DNA of 64,000 nucleotides. Origin: Phylloscopus collybita. Lineage: Eukaryota > Chordata > Aves > Passeriformes > Phylloscopidae. Shown here piece after piece: positions 9,986 through 24,731 of the stretch. The translations under genes were made by a program, and so were the position numbers. The notes below the pieces were generated by a model, which was not told where the DNA came from, did not search any database, and saw nothing but the letters and a program-made list of their open reading frames with translations. Every line of letters begins with the position of its first letter. Position 1 is the stretch's first letter. The DNA is taken from NCBI GenBank assembly GCA_027886175.1, contig JAJNNQ010000075.1:34874501-34938500 (forward strand), given 5' to 3'.

Positions 9986-12900
9986 TGTGTATTGGCTCTT
10001 TTTTGCCAAAATAGATTAAGGATTCATATACTTTAATGAGATTTGGACCCAGCCTTGGATTATCGTTATAAATGATTTATGTGCATGTTGGTGGACTCCT
10101 GTAGTTTTGAGTTGATTTGTGTTTTGGTCGACCAATATGTAATTCAGTATTTCCTTGTGTGCCAGTATTTGCATTCTTTCCTGCCTCCATTTCAGTTCTA
10201 TTTTTCCACCATAACTGAGCAAGAAGCATAAGTGGCAAGGTTAAGAAAGAACCAAGGTGTATTTTCCAGCAGACTCCCTCACAGTAGAAGTTGCTCTTGA
10301 AATCCCTCTCCTGCTCCCCTTCTCCACATCGCAAACACATGGAGAAGAGAGGGGTGGAGGTGATGGGAGATGGGTGACACCAGCCTGGATCAAGGTCACT
10401 CCTGCAGCCTGGAAAGCAGGGCACAGGGGAACAGATGTTACCTGAACCCCTGCTTAGCCAGAGACCTTTCTGAGCATTGCTGTATCAAAAGGCAAAATAT
10501 CAAAAACCATTCTCCTGCTTGTTTAAAGCATGACCTACAAAAGGGTGTTTGCTCACCCACTTGATATTTCTCCTGTTTCAGTCATATTTTTTTTTCCAGA
10601 AAATGTGCTGCTTCTCTAAAGGAAAAAGAAACCCAGCAACATATGTAGCCAAGTTATAATTTTTGGACCCCCCTTTCCTCTTCATTCATTTCTTCATTAA
10701 GTTTCTTTCACAGATTATTTAGAGAGTGTGTGGAGCAGGGGGAATGATGAAGACTAAATTAGGTGTTTTATATCTACACATATATACATACCTATATATA
10801 CACACACACAGAGTGGCTGTGTTTGTGTTTGTGCATGTTTTATTTTTACATTAAACTTAGTGAACCGAATTCATACTAAGTTAAACTACCTAGATTTCCA
10901 AGGTGTCACACTGAAGCCCAGAGTTTGGCCCCATATGTTGCAAAAGCCTGAAATCCATATGCGTAGATGAATAGAGAAACTAAATCCTAATTTTCATCAT
11001 AAAAAAAAAAAAAAAATCCTGTCCAAGCTTGATTTACTTCAGTGTTCATATGCTGGAATGTTTCATACTGTACCAGGTTGCATATGCTTGCACACTAATT
11101 CTCAATTGCCGTATGCAGTTTGTGACAACCATCTGCTAAGACCTCCCTTAGAGTTCTTTCTCCCACTCAGCCCAGCTGAAATAAAAATATGGACAGAAAC
11201 AACTTCTGCAGGGAGATGAAAAAGTTAATAGGGGACTTGGAGTTAGACTGTGCATCTGATTCGAATTCAATTGCTCTTACAACTTATGCCCTACTTATAA
11301 AATATTCCTGAGGTGTAAAACATTAAATATAATGGAAAGCTGTAAAATAAAGCCATACTTCCTTTGACAGACTTGACTGTGCTGGAAAGGTAATGCTAAA
11401 ATGTGTACACACAGTGCATGTGTTAGCTAGCCCTCACTAACAATTCTAGACCAGCAGCTTAGATTAACTGTGCATCGCACCTTATCACATTAAAGTACCC
11501 TAAAGCAGGAGGGGGATGAGTGGTGAGAAAAAGAAGGTGCGAGAGAGAAGGAGCTGAAAAATGTGCTTTCAGTTTCATTGACAGAGAAGTGATTCCTTTT
11601 AAGCCAGTCTCATCAGAAACCATGAGTGCTGGGTGTTGTCTGTTCTCGTTCAAGCCAGAGGGGAAAGTGAGAGATCGAAGCATCTGAAAATCAGGTGAAG
11701 GAAATGACAAGATGAACAAGTGGTGAGCAGTGATAGAGAAGGGGGTTGTGGGCTAAGGAAGTGAAGGCAGACTATTGCATTCCACTATTTCATCATCTCC
11801 AGTTTTACATTTCTCTTTACCATGTAGTAATGGGTTAAGTTCTCCATCACAAGCATTTTTCAATACAAATGAAAACAGTTCAGAGTTCAAAAGTCCAAGT
11901 GGCCTGCCTCCAAACACGACTGGTTATGCCACAGCTGAGGAGTGCAGGTGGCAGTGACAGTGTGTGTTTTGCTAATTTGTTCTTTAAAACCCCATGATAC
12001 AATAAAGTTTATCCAATCTGATTTTTCCATTTCTACCATGTAAAGCCTTATGCTTCTTTCTGTAGTGGTACCTGTCATAAGAAGAGACAATGACAGGTTT
12101 TCCTAGTGCTGCTCCTCTGCACATTTTCTGAGATCCTGATATTGTAGAACACTGGTAAAGATGACTCCAGGTGCCTTCTGGGCAATAAACCCCTACCTGC
12201 CAGTATGGTGTTCATCTGATTCGTAGCAGCATGGTGGTTTGGCTGCATATTTGGTTCATGGGAGCAGGCCAGTGCCCTGAGAGAAGAACCATGAACTTTA
12301 AGGTGGCACTTATGGGTCTTGGTCTGTATTTTGGTGGCGACTTCAGCAGCTTTTCAGTGTATTCTTGAGTGAAAAACCAATCCCAGTGATGAAGACTAAC
12401 TATTCAGAATTAAAGGGTGTAGGGAGAAAAAGGGAAAGGAGGAATAACTTTTGATACAATGAAAAAACCCCATACCTGGAACCCATGTTTTGCTAGATTT
12501 TTAAAGGCAACACATCAGGGTAGTTGACAAAAGCTGCACTCCTAGGCCAGATTGTCTTAAGTGATAACCTTGGGCTTTAAGGCCTCAGTAAGCTATAAGG
12601 GATTTTTGCCCTAGAAATTGTACGGCTGCACATGTGTAAAACTTGAAGCTGAACAAGTTTGAACTATTTTAAGAGATTTTAAAAGGCTGGCATATTAAGT
12701 TATATATAAATCTGTCCCCCATTGGTTATTATCTTAACAACTACTCTAAGTGGAGCCTATCAGTTTTAAATATAGGAACAGCAGTAAATAGTGCATTATG
12801 ATATTCCAGATGGAACACTTAAAATAAATTGAAATATCTGTATATTTGAGAGTTTTCTACAGCACCACTATTATGTCATCATTTTCTGTAGGTAGTGTAA

Positions 12901-15039
12901 AAACCTCTTATCCTTACAGCATAAAAAAGTTTGAAGACATGGATGAGTGGAAAATTGATGACAGCCAAATACTCAGCCAGACCTTTTGGCTGCAGAAAAC
13001 GTTTCAGAATTTGATGCAGGAGTGGGATTGGAGTGTACCAGGAACTAGGATCTTGTTTCTCTTTTTATGGATTCTTCTATTCATGCCAGCTGCTGGAAAT
13101 ATCTATGGGGCATACCTCTCTCATCTTGAGACACCTATTTCTGACTCAAGAATGTGGTGCCTTGGGGGGTGTGTACTTGAGAAGGAGCATCAGGGAATGG
13201 AATCAGGGAACAGGGCAGCTCTAGTGACCCAGGACTCCTGATGGGGCCAAGATCCAATTGAATTCAACTGAAGGTTGTGTGACCTTCCCATCATACAGCA
13301 TAACTGGTATGCTTTGTTTACAAGCTAAAGGGGAAGTGAAATTACATTGAAAATTTTTCCTCTGCTGCAAAATTAGCACTTGCTTTTGAGGGACTGGGGC
13401 TTGAAGTAGGGAGATATAATCCACAGCTGAGCTGAGAGATTGAACTGCCAAGCCCTGCCTGTGATACCTGTATTAATTAGTACATGGGTTAGTACTGCAC
13501 AAATACCCACATAGATTTGTCAAATCTGCTTTTTTCCCCTCACTTGCATTGCTTAAGATGTCAATGCTCATCCCACTCCACAGACAGGGAGTTCAGCTGC
13601 TGTCCTTACTGTAGGTGCTCCAGAGGCCCAGTACCTCAGCAACTCGAGAAACACAGAAGTCAAATTATCATGTCTCTTTGTGCATGTGTGCTTGCTCCCT
13701 GGTTCACTGAATAGGTCAGCTTAACTTTCCATAAAAATAGAACCCAACATTCACTCCAGAGCAAAGTGAGGAAGATAGGACAAATGCCAGAAGAGAAACC
13801 TTGGTGGTGCTAAATTGTGCAAGAAGCCTTGTCTGTGATCATTTGTTTTGCCTGCAGTTGAGCTGGATTTAGAGCAAGAGGTTCCCTGGAAGATGGTTGG
13901 GAAAGATATTCAGCAGGCCCAGGAAATACTGCTTTTATTGCATGCAAATACACATTACTTGCTATCTACTTTAGTTTCCCTTATCTCTTGAAATCCACGT
14001 CCTATGCTGTTGTGGTCACTTTTCAAGTAAGATACAGGCAGCACACATAACACATGAGCTGTAGCACTACACAAATTCTAAGTATTTGTTAGTCTTATCC
14101 ATACCTTTAAACTCCAGAATCCTGGGCTCCAGGAGGTGCTATGGGTGGGGAAGGACAATAGACCAGTTGCTGGTATTCCTTTTGCTTAATCCATTTGGTG
14201 TTATCCTACTGCCCAGCAGCTATCTCAGATGTTGTTAAACATACAGTGGCTAAAGGTGCAGGTTTCCCCTTCTGAGCTAATGAGGCTAATTGGCTACAGT
14301 CTGTATACTTGTAGTTTTTCTGAAGTTGGAATTGGCTCCATGCTTAAACTTCTGAAATTAATAAAATAGTCATTAGACTATAAAACATTCTGATGCTGTG
14401 ACCAGGAGAGTCCCTATCTCCTGTTAGCCTTGTGTTCTGCTCAGTTAATTCCACAACACAGTCCATGCCAGTGGAGATATCCAAATGTGATTCTTGTGCT
14501 CTTCAGCTGCAATATAAGGGAAATGGGTAAGCTCACATCTCTGTTAAAAATGAGGTGCTATGGAGATGGCTTATGCAGAATCACAGGGTAACTTCCTTGT
14601 TCTTTTATAGAACTGCTGGTTAACATCAGGTACCTCCTCTGTTACTGCATCTCAACCAGGGCCAGGGATCTTCAGATGGTGAAATTCTTTTTAACCAGGA
14701 GTGCATGTGCCCAGCTGGTCATGCCAAGAGACTTGTGTAATGTCATTCTTAAGAAACAATGCTCCAGCAGCTTTCCTGGCTGAAGTCAAGTACAAAGGGG
14801 TTTTCTTTTGTAAGTGGGAAAAAGAAACCAAAGCTCTCCACATCCCTGAGGATGGTTGGTATGTCCTGGCCAGTACAGACCATAGGAATGTAACTTTCAA
14901 ATTATCAGTCCGTATTTTCTGGCTATTGGACTATTCTACACTGCAGGTTTCTTCTAGAAATCATGATATTTATTTAGAGGTTGTGTGTAAACTATCAAGA
15001 CAAAAGCAGCACTGGAATGAATTATAAAGTCTCCAGTTT
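9986..15039. other. Unique AT-rich DNA with minor simple repeats
   Basis: No gene supported. It contains a TATA/CACA dinucleotide stretch (about 10772-10812), a 16-base A run (11001-11016) and scattered short frames. The longest, 131 codons at 12846-13241, is overlapped by a second frame on the same strand and has no recognised domain. A 108-codon frame at 14701-15027 is equally anonymous. Confidence 0.5.
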
Positions 15040-15430
15040 ATGGAGCCTCGATCCCTAAGTTTGGATATGACAATAACAGTTTTGAATAGAATTTCCACTT
15101 ATTGACACTAGTGTGAACTGCTGAGAGCAATTACCTGTACATTGCTCTGGATGTGCTCTGAAAAAACACGTTATAGGATGCTAATGTCCACATGACTTTT
15201 TATCTGTGGCGAGAGTCGCTACAGGAGCAACTCGATAATCGAATGCAGAGAAACCTCCGACAGATTACTCCCTCTTACTGATAGGTGTTGCTGTGACAGT
15301 ATATCAATATTTTAAAAGTACTGAATAACCATTCACAGGTCCATGGCTGCTTTTATACTTCCATCATCACGTCTGTGGCCTTCAAAGATACAGCTGATGG
15401 ACCTTCTGTCAAGACCTAGATATTTAATCA
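15040..15430. promoter_or_regulatory. Candidate conserved non-coding element
   Basis: A stretch of even composition with several CpGs grouped at 15209-15256 inside otherwise CpG-poor DNA, including GCGAGAGTCGC and TCGATAATCGA. It has no long frame and no repeat. Retained CpGs in AT-rich sequence suggest low germline methylation or constraint; this is inference. Confidence 0.25.
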
Positions 15431-18400
15431 ATGTGACAGCATCCTACATTTTTTGAACCCCAGAGGCCCTGGAAAACTTTAATGCAGCTTCCAGGTAAAG
15501 TTCAATCCACATGGCTGAGTCCCCTGAAGTATTTTCTGCAGACAACTCCCCTCCCCCATATTTTAATTTACCCAATGTCCTTTACATTTGAAGAAAGTGA
15601 AGAGCTCAGATTGAAGGCCAGATATTATTGCAATAGAAATACGTGTTTTACAGAGATCTGCCACCCACTAAGAAATTGGTTACAAGACTTATGGTTAAAC
15701 CCTTCCACTTGGAAGAAACAGTTAAAACTTTTGACAACAATAATGAGTTTCTCTCTATCACAATCATCAATTACCACACACATGTTTGTGAGCATTTGTA
15801 GCCTAGAATATGAAGAGGAACGTACTTTTAAGGAAAGGAAAACATGTATTAACATTTGATGAGTACAGGAACAGTTTTATTGATAAGGAAACATCCTGTT
15901 GCTGAGCTCAATTACACTGACACAATTCCATCACAGATCTAAATTTATCAACATTGTTATAACTACAATCAAGAAATTATGCTAAGGCAGTGAGATCACC
16001 TGAGAAAGCCGCCGTGGGCTTGGAAGCCCCTCTGCTTTCCCCAGCTATAGCATCTGACCTCCCAAAAGACAGTCCCTCTTTCTTCTTGTCTTGCTTCACC
16101 AGGAAAAAATTATTCCCTCTCTTTCTTTATACGTGCACGTACATAAGTATGCACACAAGATCAGAATCCAGCCCAAAATTCTTTTGTTCACAGCACTTGC
16201 CAATGAGTACCAATTATATCCAACATAAATAAATGCTAGCCACATTATAATATGAATTTCCTTTCGAAGGGAATGTTCCAGAATCCTAATGGCTGCATTT
16301 TCTTTGTCTCTTTCAGTTTTACCCTTTATATGCATCGTTATTAAATGTACTCATTGCCCGACTTAAACCAGTAATAATGTCTGTAATTATAGCAGAAACC
16401 AGTTCACTTATAGCTAAGTAAAATGCTATATGTCAGATATATCAGAGTGATCTCTATAATACCAAAAATTTAAACAATGAAAAGATAACATCAAACATGA
16501 AAATCCATTCATGCTAGTCATTAGATTTTAACTATGCTTTAGGGTTGTTAATGTGAAGAAGGGGAAGACACTTCAGCTGACCATGCCTAATGCAGCAAGC
16601 ATGCAGCAGAATGAAATTCTTTATTTTCTCAGTACTCAATAAAGGAAACAGGAGCATTGCCTATTAAACTGTAACACCTTTGATGAAAAGGTTCTTTAGT
16701 TCCTAGTCCTTTACTATTGCTCTATCCAGAAAATTTCACTGCAGGTACTACATTGCATAAATAAGCTGACCTGTCAGGTTTTTGGCAATTTATGGGGCTG
16801 GTCAGCCTGTACATTCGTGCAGTTTTTTTGTTGCAATGAGATGTAATGGCTTTTCAGCGCACCATAAGCACAGTTGTGACCACAGGCTCACTAGTGTCAT
16901 TTTGTGTGCAGTAATGAAGCCTGACGAGTGGTCTCCTGCTTGCAGATAGCCGGCTGTTGTCCTAAAAATGCAAACCATTGCCTCAGGCCATGGAATCAGG
17001 AACAGGCAAAGGACAGTGGCACAGGCACGGCTCCCCACTGCTCACCCTCCCTTTAGCACACTGTACTTGGATGCAGTAGAATAGTCTTTACCCTTGTACA
17101 TAAGGACACAATGAGAGAAAGTGATAAAAGCAATTGCATGAAGGCCATGTTGGAAATCGGGTTTTGTGAAGTTGAGCTGAGGTTCAGGGGAAAAAAAAAT
17201 TCCACTGCCAATACATTTTCCCCTGTGCTGAGTGGGTCCTTTGAACAAAAATACTGATCCTCGTCACTGTTTCCTTTCCTTTTTATTTTGATCTATATAA
17301 ATATTTGTGCAGATATGTGCATGCATGCTTATTTATATTTATTTATATTCTGAGAATATGTACTTACACCCACACTAGCACACACATGAACATGTGTACA
17401 TACACACAAAGAGACACAGCTAGCAGGCACAGCAAATCACAGGAGCAAACCTCACTGCTTTATTTTCACAGCTCATCAATATTCCACGGCCCAGGAAGGC
17501 CAGACGTGCACGGGGGTTCACACTTCCCATGGCACAGAGCCCCCTCCTTGCTTCATCACCCGAGGGTCACCAAGAGAACCACTCTGAGCTGGGTAGCACT
17601 GTGCTGGGAGAAGACTTGTTTTCTGGAGGATAATGAAAAAGAAGCTTATCCTGAGTCAAACAGCAGTTAGGCCTCATCCTGGAATCGTGTGATTTGTGGT
17701 TTAATTAAGCCTCTTTCCATATACCAGCCATCATGGAGCAGCCTGGGTGCTCACAACAGGGGACTACCTAAATTCTGAAACCTGGAGGGTGGTTTGCTCT
17801 TCAGGAGGGCAGAAGATGCTTTTGTGGCTTCATGTACACCCAGTGTCTTGTAAACAACTACAGGCAAAGGAGATGGGAGCAGAAGTTACAAATCTGTTTC
17901 AGTTATAACCTCGTTGCCATATCCCTTCTCACTGTTTTGTAGCTCTTTGGGAGTCATCCTTCCCTGCAAAACTTGTCACATGGTAGGAGGTGTCTTTGTA
18001 AAATGCCATGTTAGAGGAGAACATGGGCCCAAGGCTCTCACCCTTGTCTTGGCTAAGAGCTTTCCAATCTTTATCTTCAAAATATTTGTCCCCTCAGCTC
18101 ACAGAATGCAAAAAGCTGCAGTTTACATGGTTTTATGTGCAGGGGTGGAGCTGGGTGGTACATGAGGCTGAGAAGGGGGGAGGGAAGATAGGGGGCTGCT
18201 TGCAGGTACAGTTCATCAACTGCACTTTCATCTCAAAAGAGAGACCCTGGCCCTCAAATGCAAAACTTAGAGTGCTTCTTTTCACATTTCTTCACTTCTG
18301 AAATAAGAGGAAATATTTGTTGAAGTATTAGGTCTACTGCAAACTAGCATTTCATCAGATTATGTGTCACAAAAATGGCAAAAGCAAAACCAGCAGTTTC

Positions 18401-21222
18401 CATTGTCACAGTCAGCAACGTGGCTTATAAGCATCACATTACATTTGTCTTTATTTTTTAAATGCATAGCTTGATATTGATATTTCTGAAATGTTAAATA
18501 TAAATCAGAAAACATACAGAATGTACAACGTTGCCTTGGGAACCTTTGCTTCCTTTTTTTTTTTTTTTTTTCCTTTCTGAAATTTTATGATAGAAACTCT
18601 GCAAAGTTAAGGTAGCATTAACTCAATCTCTGGGTATATATAATACAAAATTACAAAATGCTTGAACTTCTGGGACAGCAGCTATTTCTATGGATACAGT
18701 ATGTTGAACAGACATGGAACAAAGAAAACCAAAACAGTTGGTTCTCTGCTGTCAAGGAAACAAGCTGCTCTTTCTGCTTAAATATCTCTTACCAGAACTA
18801 GGAGGGAAAAATCCTCCAAAACCCAAGTTTGTACTTAAAAAGAAAGAATCTTTCAGGCCCTGGAATAAATGTATTTTCAGATGTTTCAGTAAGGGATGTT
18901 TTTAAGTTTGCTATAGTTAAATCAATATATCTCCCTGAAAGCCCCTAAGGTTAAGGTTACTCTTAAAGGTAAATACTAAATCATTTTTTGAGAACAGTAG
19001 GAGTCCAGAAGGAAAGTGTGAAAACATACTGCAGTGTTCTGGGCTTTGTGCTGCATGCAGATCACTTACTTTGATTAACTTCTGTTATTTACACTCCTGT
19101 AATTCAAACTCCTTTTTAAAATTTTTTTTTCTGCTCCTTTTCAATTATTAGGAGTTCTGTGGTTTAAATAATGAAAACTAAACCTGAAATTCATTCACAA
19201 CCCAAGAATATTAATAGGTTTATTTCTTTCAGAAGTATTTAAAGGTGCACTGGATAGAATTACTTCATCTGATAAACAGGCTAAATGAAGATGCACATAC
19301 ATGTTCTATATGGTACTTCCAATGAACAAATGGCATGGGAGAATACAGATACTTGGAGACATGGCTAAGGTTACATGAAAGAAAGTGACTACAAGGGAAA
19401 AAATTACTCCAAGCATTTTTAATATCTTGGAGTTACCTCCTGGTGAGTGACATTCTGGTTCTGGTTGGAATAAGCTTCATCTTGAGCTCCTGCACTTTAG
19501 TGAAGGACATTGCAAAACACTCAGAAAAGCACCATTGCAAAACACCAGAAAATAGGTCTCTTCTAAGACAGAAATATATCCGAGGAAAAAGATTGTGATC
19601 TGACATATACCAGTGAAGCTCACAGCCTTTCTGGACAAAATAGATCCAAAATGCCCAGCTAGTTTTGAAACACATTTATGGACACAAATCTTTGTCTATT
19701 CGCAGCACCATTTCTAATTTGAACCAGGGAGCAGAAATGAAATTGAAGACAAATGATGTATTTAGCCACAGTTGTCTTTGTTTATGGGCTATGCAGGCTT
19801 TCCTGGCAGGTTTTTCAATGCCACAGGTGGGCTTAGACATGCAATGTCTGAGTACTGAGCATCCTCCCAGCAATGGGTTCTCTCATGCACGTCCTAAGCT
19901 CCCAGTAATGGGAAAGGTACACGCACTCAGACTTTACCCTTCTGTGAACAGCAGTGTTCCTGCGGGCTGGGAGCTGCAGAGGAACCTGAGCGTGTAAAAC
20001 AATCCTGTGTCTGGACATAGCATTTGCCTTGGTAGTTAGAATTTGGCCTGTTGAGTACAAAATAAATGATTTTGAAGAAAATTGCCATTAAATTCCCTGC
20101 TCCTTATAAAAAGCGTCCAGAAGTAAGCCCTTTACCTAGCCATTCTTGCTTTCCATATTAGCTTTGTTGATCTTGTAGGCTACAAATAGTTTTTAGAATT
20201 TTTTTTTTTGAGAAGAGGTTGTGAAACATTTTAAAAACACAGTCCTTAAGGAACTGATAGAAGGCATACTGTGAAATATCATTGAAGATGCTACACACAG
20301 CCCCACTAAAGTAAGAATTAATACTGAAGACCTAGTACTCACCCATAATTAACTTTGCAGTGCCTTCTTTTAATAAAATTCTTACAAAATTCTGTATCTT
20401 CTTATCTTTGAATTTCCTGGGTTTTCTTACTTTGTTTAGACTCTATTGTAGCAGAAAAGAGGAGTGGGTTTGGGGGGAGGGTAAGGTTTGTGCACTTCTG
20501 AATATTTGAGCTGTGTTTAATCATTCTCATGTGTGAAATCCTTTATTAAAAAAAAAAAAATCAGTTTATCTGATACTTACTGCTCTTTAGTACAGCACAG
20601 CTTGGTAGCACTAGGTACGTCTTGTTGAAAGTATGTCCATAAATATGTCCCTTGCAGCACAGAACAGCTTGTTAACTTGGCAATCCTCAGCAATTTGCTT
20701 TGAAAAGTTTGCCTCAGTTTTGATAGTCCAAATGTAGGGCAAAAACTCAAAGTAACTTTTTAGCTAATTTTACCAATTGATGCTTTCCTCCTAGTTTTAA
20801 CTGCCTGTTTACTAGAACAAGAACTACAACACTTCTTCCTCCATATTCAATTAGCCTTTTTTCAATGTTTTGTTTATTTTTAATAGACTGGGATTGTTTA
20901 TTTTCTGTTTCTCTAAAGTACAGTGTAAAAAAAGAGTCCATTATCTCAAACAAATGTTACCCCATTAACTTGACTTGTATGTAAACCTGGTGCCAGTATT
21001 ATATAGGGGATGGTATAACTGTGACTTTGCAATGCTTTCAGTCTAAAGAGAATTGTAACAGTGTACAAATGCTATGCATCCCTATGTCATAGAAAAAGTA
21101 AATGGGGTACGGAGAGGACAAGTAAATTGTCCAGTGCCCGAAGGCTGGAAAGAATCAGCATCATTGAGAAAAAAAAATCCAGATTTTTGCATGTCTGGTG
21201 CTGTCAAAAATTTCTACACTCC
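15431..21222. other. Unique AT-rich DNA, no gene seen
   Basis: Scattered frames of at most 125 codons (15482-15859; 17305-17670) have no recognisable domain. It includes a CA/TA-rich stretch (about 17300-17410), an 18-base T run (18554-18571) and a 13-base A run (about 20548-20560). I see no RNA gene or dispersed repeat that I recognise. Confidence 0.5.
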
Positions 21223-21353
21223 TTTTTTTTTTTTTTTTTTTGGGGGGGGGGGGTGAGGGGGAGGGGAAGTGTTGTTGTTTTGGTTTGGGGTTGATTTTGG
21301 GTTGCTTTTTTTTTTGGCAAGGGGATTGGTTTGGGGTTTCTTTGTTGTTGTTT
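21223..21353. repeat. T19-G12 homopolymer junction and T/G-rich tract
   Basis: Nineteen T (21223-21241) run directly into twelve G (21242-21253), then GAGGGGGAGGGG and about 90 more bases made almost only of T and G. The plus strand has enough G runs for a G-quadruplex. Frames crossing it, with runs of Phe and Gly on plus or Lys and Pro on minus, are repeat translations. Confidence 0.95.
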
Positions 21354-22457
21354 TATTAACACTTTCAGCTAGCTTTTTTTGGATATCCTTTTTAATGGAA
21401 GAATGTAAGCAAGATGCCTTCATTATTCTTATACGAAATACATTAGGTTGGCTTATTGGAGAAACCCTGAAGTGAAAACTCGAGTGTATGCTCTATTTTA
21501 ACCACATGAGGATTGTGATTGGAGATACTTCAAAGTGGGTTACGATGGTTAACTAAGTGAAAGATAATATCCCTTTGCCATTACTGTCTAGTAGGTCTCA
21601 TTACTCCTCTGGGCACACTCCTTAGAATAAATTAAAAGGATCCACTGAGAACCATTTTGCTTTGGGTTTTTTTATTTTCTAATGATTGCCAAAAGCCATT
21701 TACTAGAATAGTACAGAATGTTTACAGATGCCTTAGGAAGAAAACAGCAGAATGTGGAACTAATTGTGTTTATTCAAGATAATTATGAAACACAAATGAC
21801 CATTACTTACAACAAATCCCTTGACAGCTAGAGTTCGACTCATGGGGCCAGGATCAAGCTCAGTAAAGAAAGGTCTTAATGTAAAGTTATACTGTCCATA
21901 TGGACACCACATATCAGCACTGGCTACTGGAGCTACTGCTCACCCTGCAGTGCTCTTGTATCCAACTAGTGTTCAGAACAGAACAGCCACAGCTGCTAGG
22001 AAAGAAGAAAGGCACATGGAGATGGTGAGTACTTCAGAAGGAAATCCTGCAGGGGTCAGAAATTCTGAGAAAAGCAACCACAGACCTCTCTGGCAATTAA
22101 AGCAGAACTTCATAGGAAAATGAGCCCTTTTTGCTGCACCAGTGATGGGCATTTAATCTCATCAGAGAATGAGATGCACAAAGCAGATCTAAAGACATGG
22201 CTATTAATTCCACCATAAAGAACATGCAATACACAATGCATCTATGTTCATCCCAAAACAGTTTGTCAAGCCATCCCTCGACATCCATGCAAAACTGGCA
22301 CATTTCATTCTTAAGAAGACAAGAGGAATCCAGTGCAGTACAGTGTTGGAATTACATAAAGGTAGATGTAGAAAGAAAAATGTTGTGAAAAAATTCATAG
22401 TGAAAAAATTAGGTAAATTGTTAGATTAAGGGAACTAGAATAATCTGATTTCATATG
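21354..22457. other. Unique DNA, no gene seen
   Basis: Frames of up to 100 codons (21821-22123 plus) lack recognisable domains, splice context or strand exclusivity. Confidence 0.5.
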
Positions 22458-22518
22458 GGTTGTTTGTTGGTTTTTTGTTTGTTTGTTTCTTTGGTTTTGA
22501 TTTTGGTTTTGGTTTTTT
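22458..22518. repeat. T/G-only low-complexity tract
   Basis: Sixty bases with almost no A or C on the plus strand, built from GTTT, GGTTTT and TTTTG units. It is the complement-type partner of the A/C tracts at 28181, 55440 and 61286. Confidence 0.9.
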
Positions 22519-24731
22519 AATGGGGCACAGAATTGTGCTTTTTTAATTGATCTAGGGGATTTGCTCTAATAATATCCAAATGGGTCAATACTGTGATTAC
22601 AGTTTGACTTCATTCTTCTATTGCTGTGGTTGAATTTTTTTTGCTTTGGACAAAAACAAATAGTTATTTAGACTACCAAAAATTTATTAACATGAGGTTC
22701 TCATACAGAGAAATCATTTATATCCTTAACAGTGTGAAAACACAATGCAGGCTGTACTGCTTTTGTTGATCTCATTTTCTGGTGAGATACACAAAATCCA
22801 AGGCTTGAGTTTTGTGAAATCCAAGAAAGAAAAAACAGCAAGTTCTTTATTGACTTTGGATCTTGCTTGCCCATATGGATGAGGGCACACCTTGGTGAAA
22901 TCCTGGACCTTAAATCACTGTGAGTTTTGGTTCAATGGTCACTTAACATACCATGCATGTAGCTTATGTTCAATGTTATAAATCAGCATTCAGTGTTGGT
23001 TTCAAAATTCCACGGAAAAGGATGAGTGTTAGAACTCATACACTAACACAGAATTGTTGATGAGGGTTGAAACCTACCAGCAAATACATTGTGACTGAAA
23101 AATGCCAGCAGCTCAATGGGTCTAGAAACAGCCTCAGCAAACATTTTGGATCTTAGCAGTCTGGGTCCCTGTTAACTAAGCTCCAGTGTTTCAGTCTTGG
23201 TGACTTTTTTCCTGGGAAAGAAAATCTCTACTTAACTCAGTGTTAATATGGCCAGAAGAAATTGGACTGAGATCTCAAATTAATTGTCAAAAATTTTACA
23301 GATGGTTTATCATACCTCCTGTGGTTTTTCAGTTTCAGAAAACTTTTACTGTAACATTTCTGCTGTGATTTTTATTTTTCATATAATGGGTAATTTTGCT
23401 GTAAGAAGGGAAAATTATTTTAAAAGAACTGATAACCCTCAGAATGAAATTAAACATATTCTGTTACTCAGAAGGCTTCAGCAGGGTTTGAAAAATTTTC
23501 CATGAGTTTCCATTCAATAGCTTTAAACTGTGTTTTATTTAGACTCACACCTTTGACATCAGTAAGTCAGGTCAGATTGGGGGGTCAGTCCTCACAGTGA
23601 CAGGACTTTTCTCCATCTTTTACAAGGACCAGCCTGTACTGAGTTCACCAGTTTCCCAACCACATTTTTAGCCAGAAGGAAGCCTGTGGCTCACCTGTGC
23701 ACTATGGGGACACTGATTTCTTCTACCACTGCTGTGTAATGGTAGATGCTGAAGGGACATGCAAGAGAAAGAAATGGTGAAGGAGAATGCAAGTAGCATC
23801 CTAGGGTGAACAGTTTTTACCAGTAAGTGCTCCTTGAATCTCTTGTCCAGTGGATGTGGACAAAGAAAAAAAGAGAATTAATTTTATGAGAGCTACAAAA
23901 TAATAACAGCAACAGAAATTAATAGTCAACTTTTTTTCCAAATAGGCTTGTCCAAGTCTCCCAAGCAATACATGGGACCTTTTAGTAAAGAAAAAGCACA
24001 GCCTGGTGAGCTTGACCTCCAATCCCACATTTGAGTGGACTGGTTTCTCAGAGGTGGCTGCAAATTGCTTCAGTGATGCCAGTCAGCTGGGCAGAACTGG
24101 AGAGCAAAAGGATTTTTGATTGCCTTCCCTTCCTTGGCAGTTGTGCCCCATAAGGGCTAAGGAACTGCCCACAAGCTCCCAGCACCTCTGAGCACCCCGC
24201 TCTCCTCTCAGCCACCAGCTCATCCCTCCAGAAAGCCTCCAAGGTGAGAGTTCACTGACAGAGGTGGGTGAGGTTAAAGATAATAGGAATATAAACATCC
24301 ATAGGGAGTTCAGCTCATGTACAAAGTCATAATTACATAAGCCATTACCATCATACGGGTGAAAAGAAATTGCTGTGAGCAGGGCTAGAAAACATTTGCA
24401 AAGACAGGCTTAAGAATCAAGGATGGAAAATATCAGACTTTCTCCTGTGGATGCACTATGGCTTTAGCAAGGCTATAAAATGAGGATTGTTTGGTAATTC
24501 AAGTAGAAACCTGTTAAATGGATAACCTTGTTGCAACAAATTTTAATTTTTTTAGCAGGTCTGTTCTTTGAACAGGTATTGATTCAAGCAGCCTCAGCTA
24601 TTTTTATCAGATGCATTTTAGAGGCACAGGAAATGCCACTGAGGATTTAACCCCCCAGTAAGCTACACAGAGGCAGTGTTTGTAATACACTGCTTGCTGC
24701 TTTCATAAGCTGGACAAACCTCATACGTTAT
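22519..24731. other. Unique AT-rich DNA, no gene seen
   Basis: No repeat or gene recognised. The longest frames are about 75 codons. A slightly GC-richer patch at 24080-24250 gives two overlapping minus-strand frames with no known similarity. Confidence 0.5.

Noticed and set aside
12846..13241. 131-codon plus-strand frame
   Set aside because: Overlapped by another frame on the same strand; no domain.
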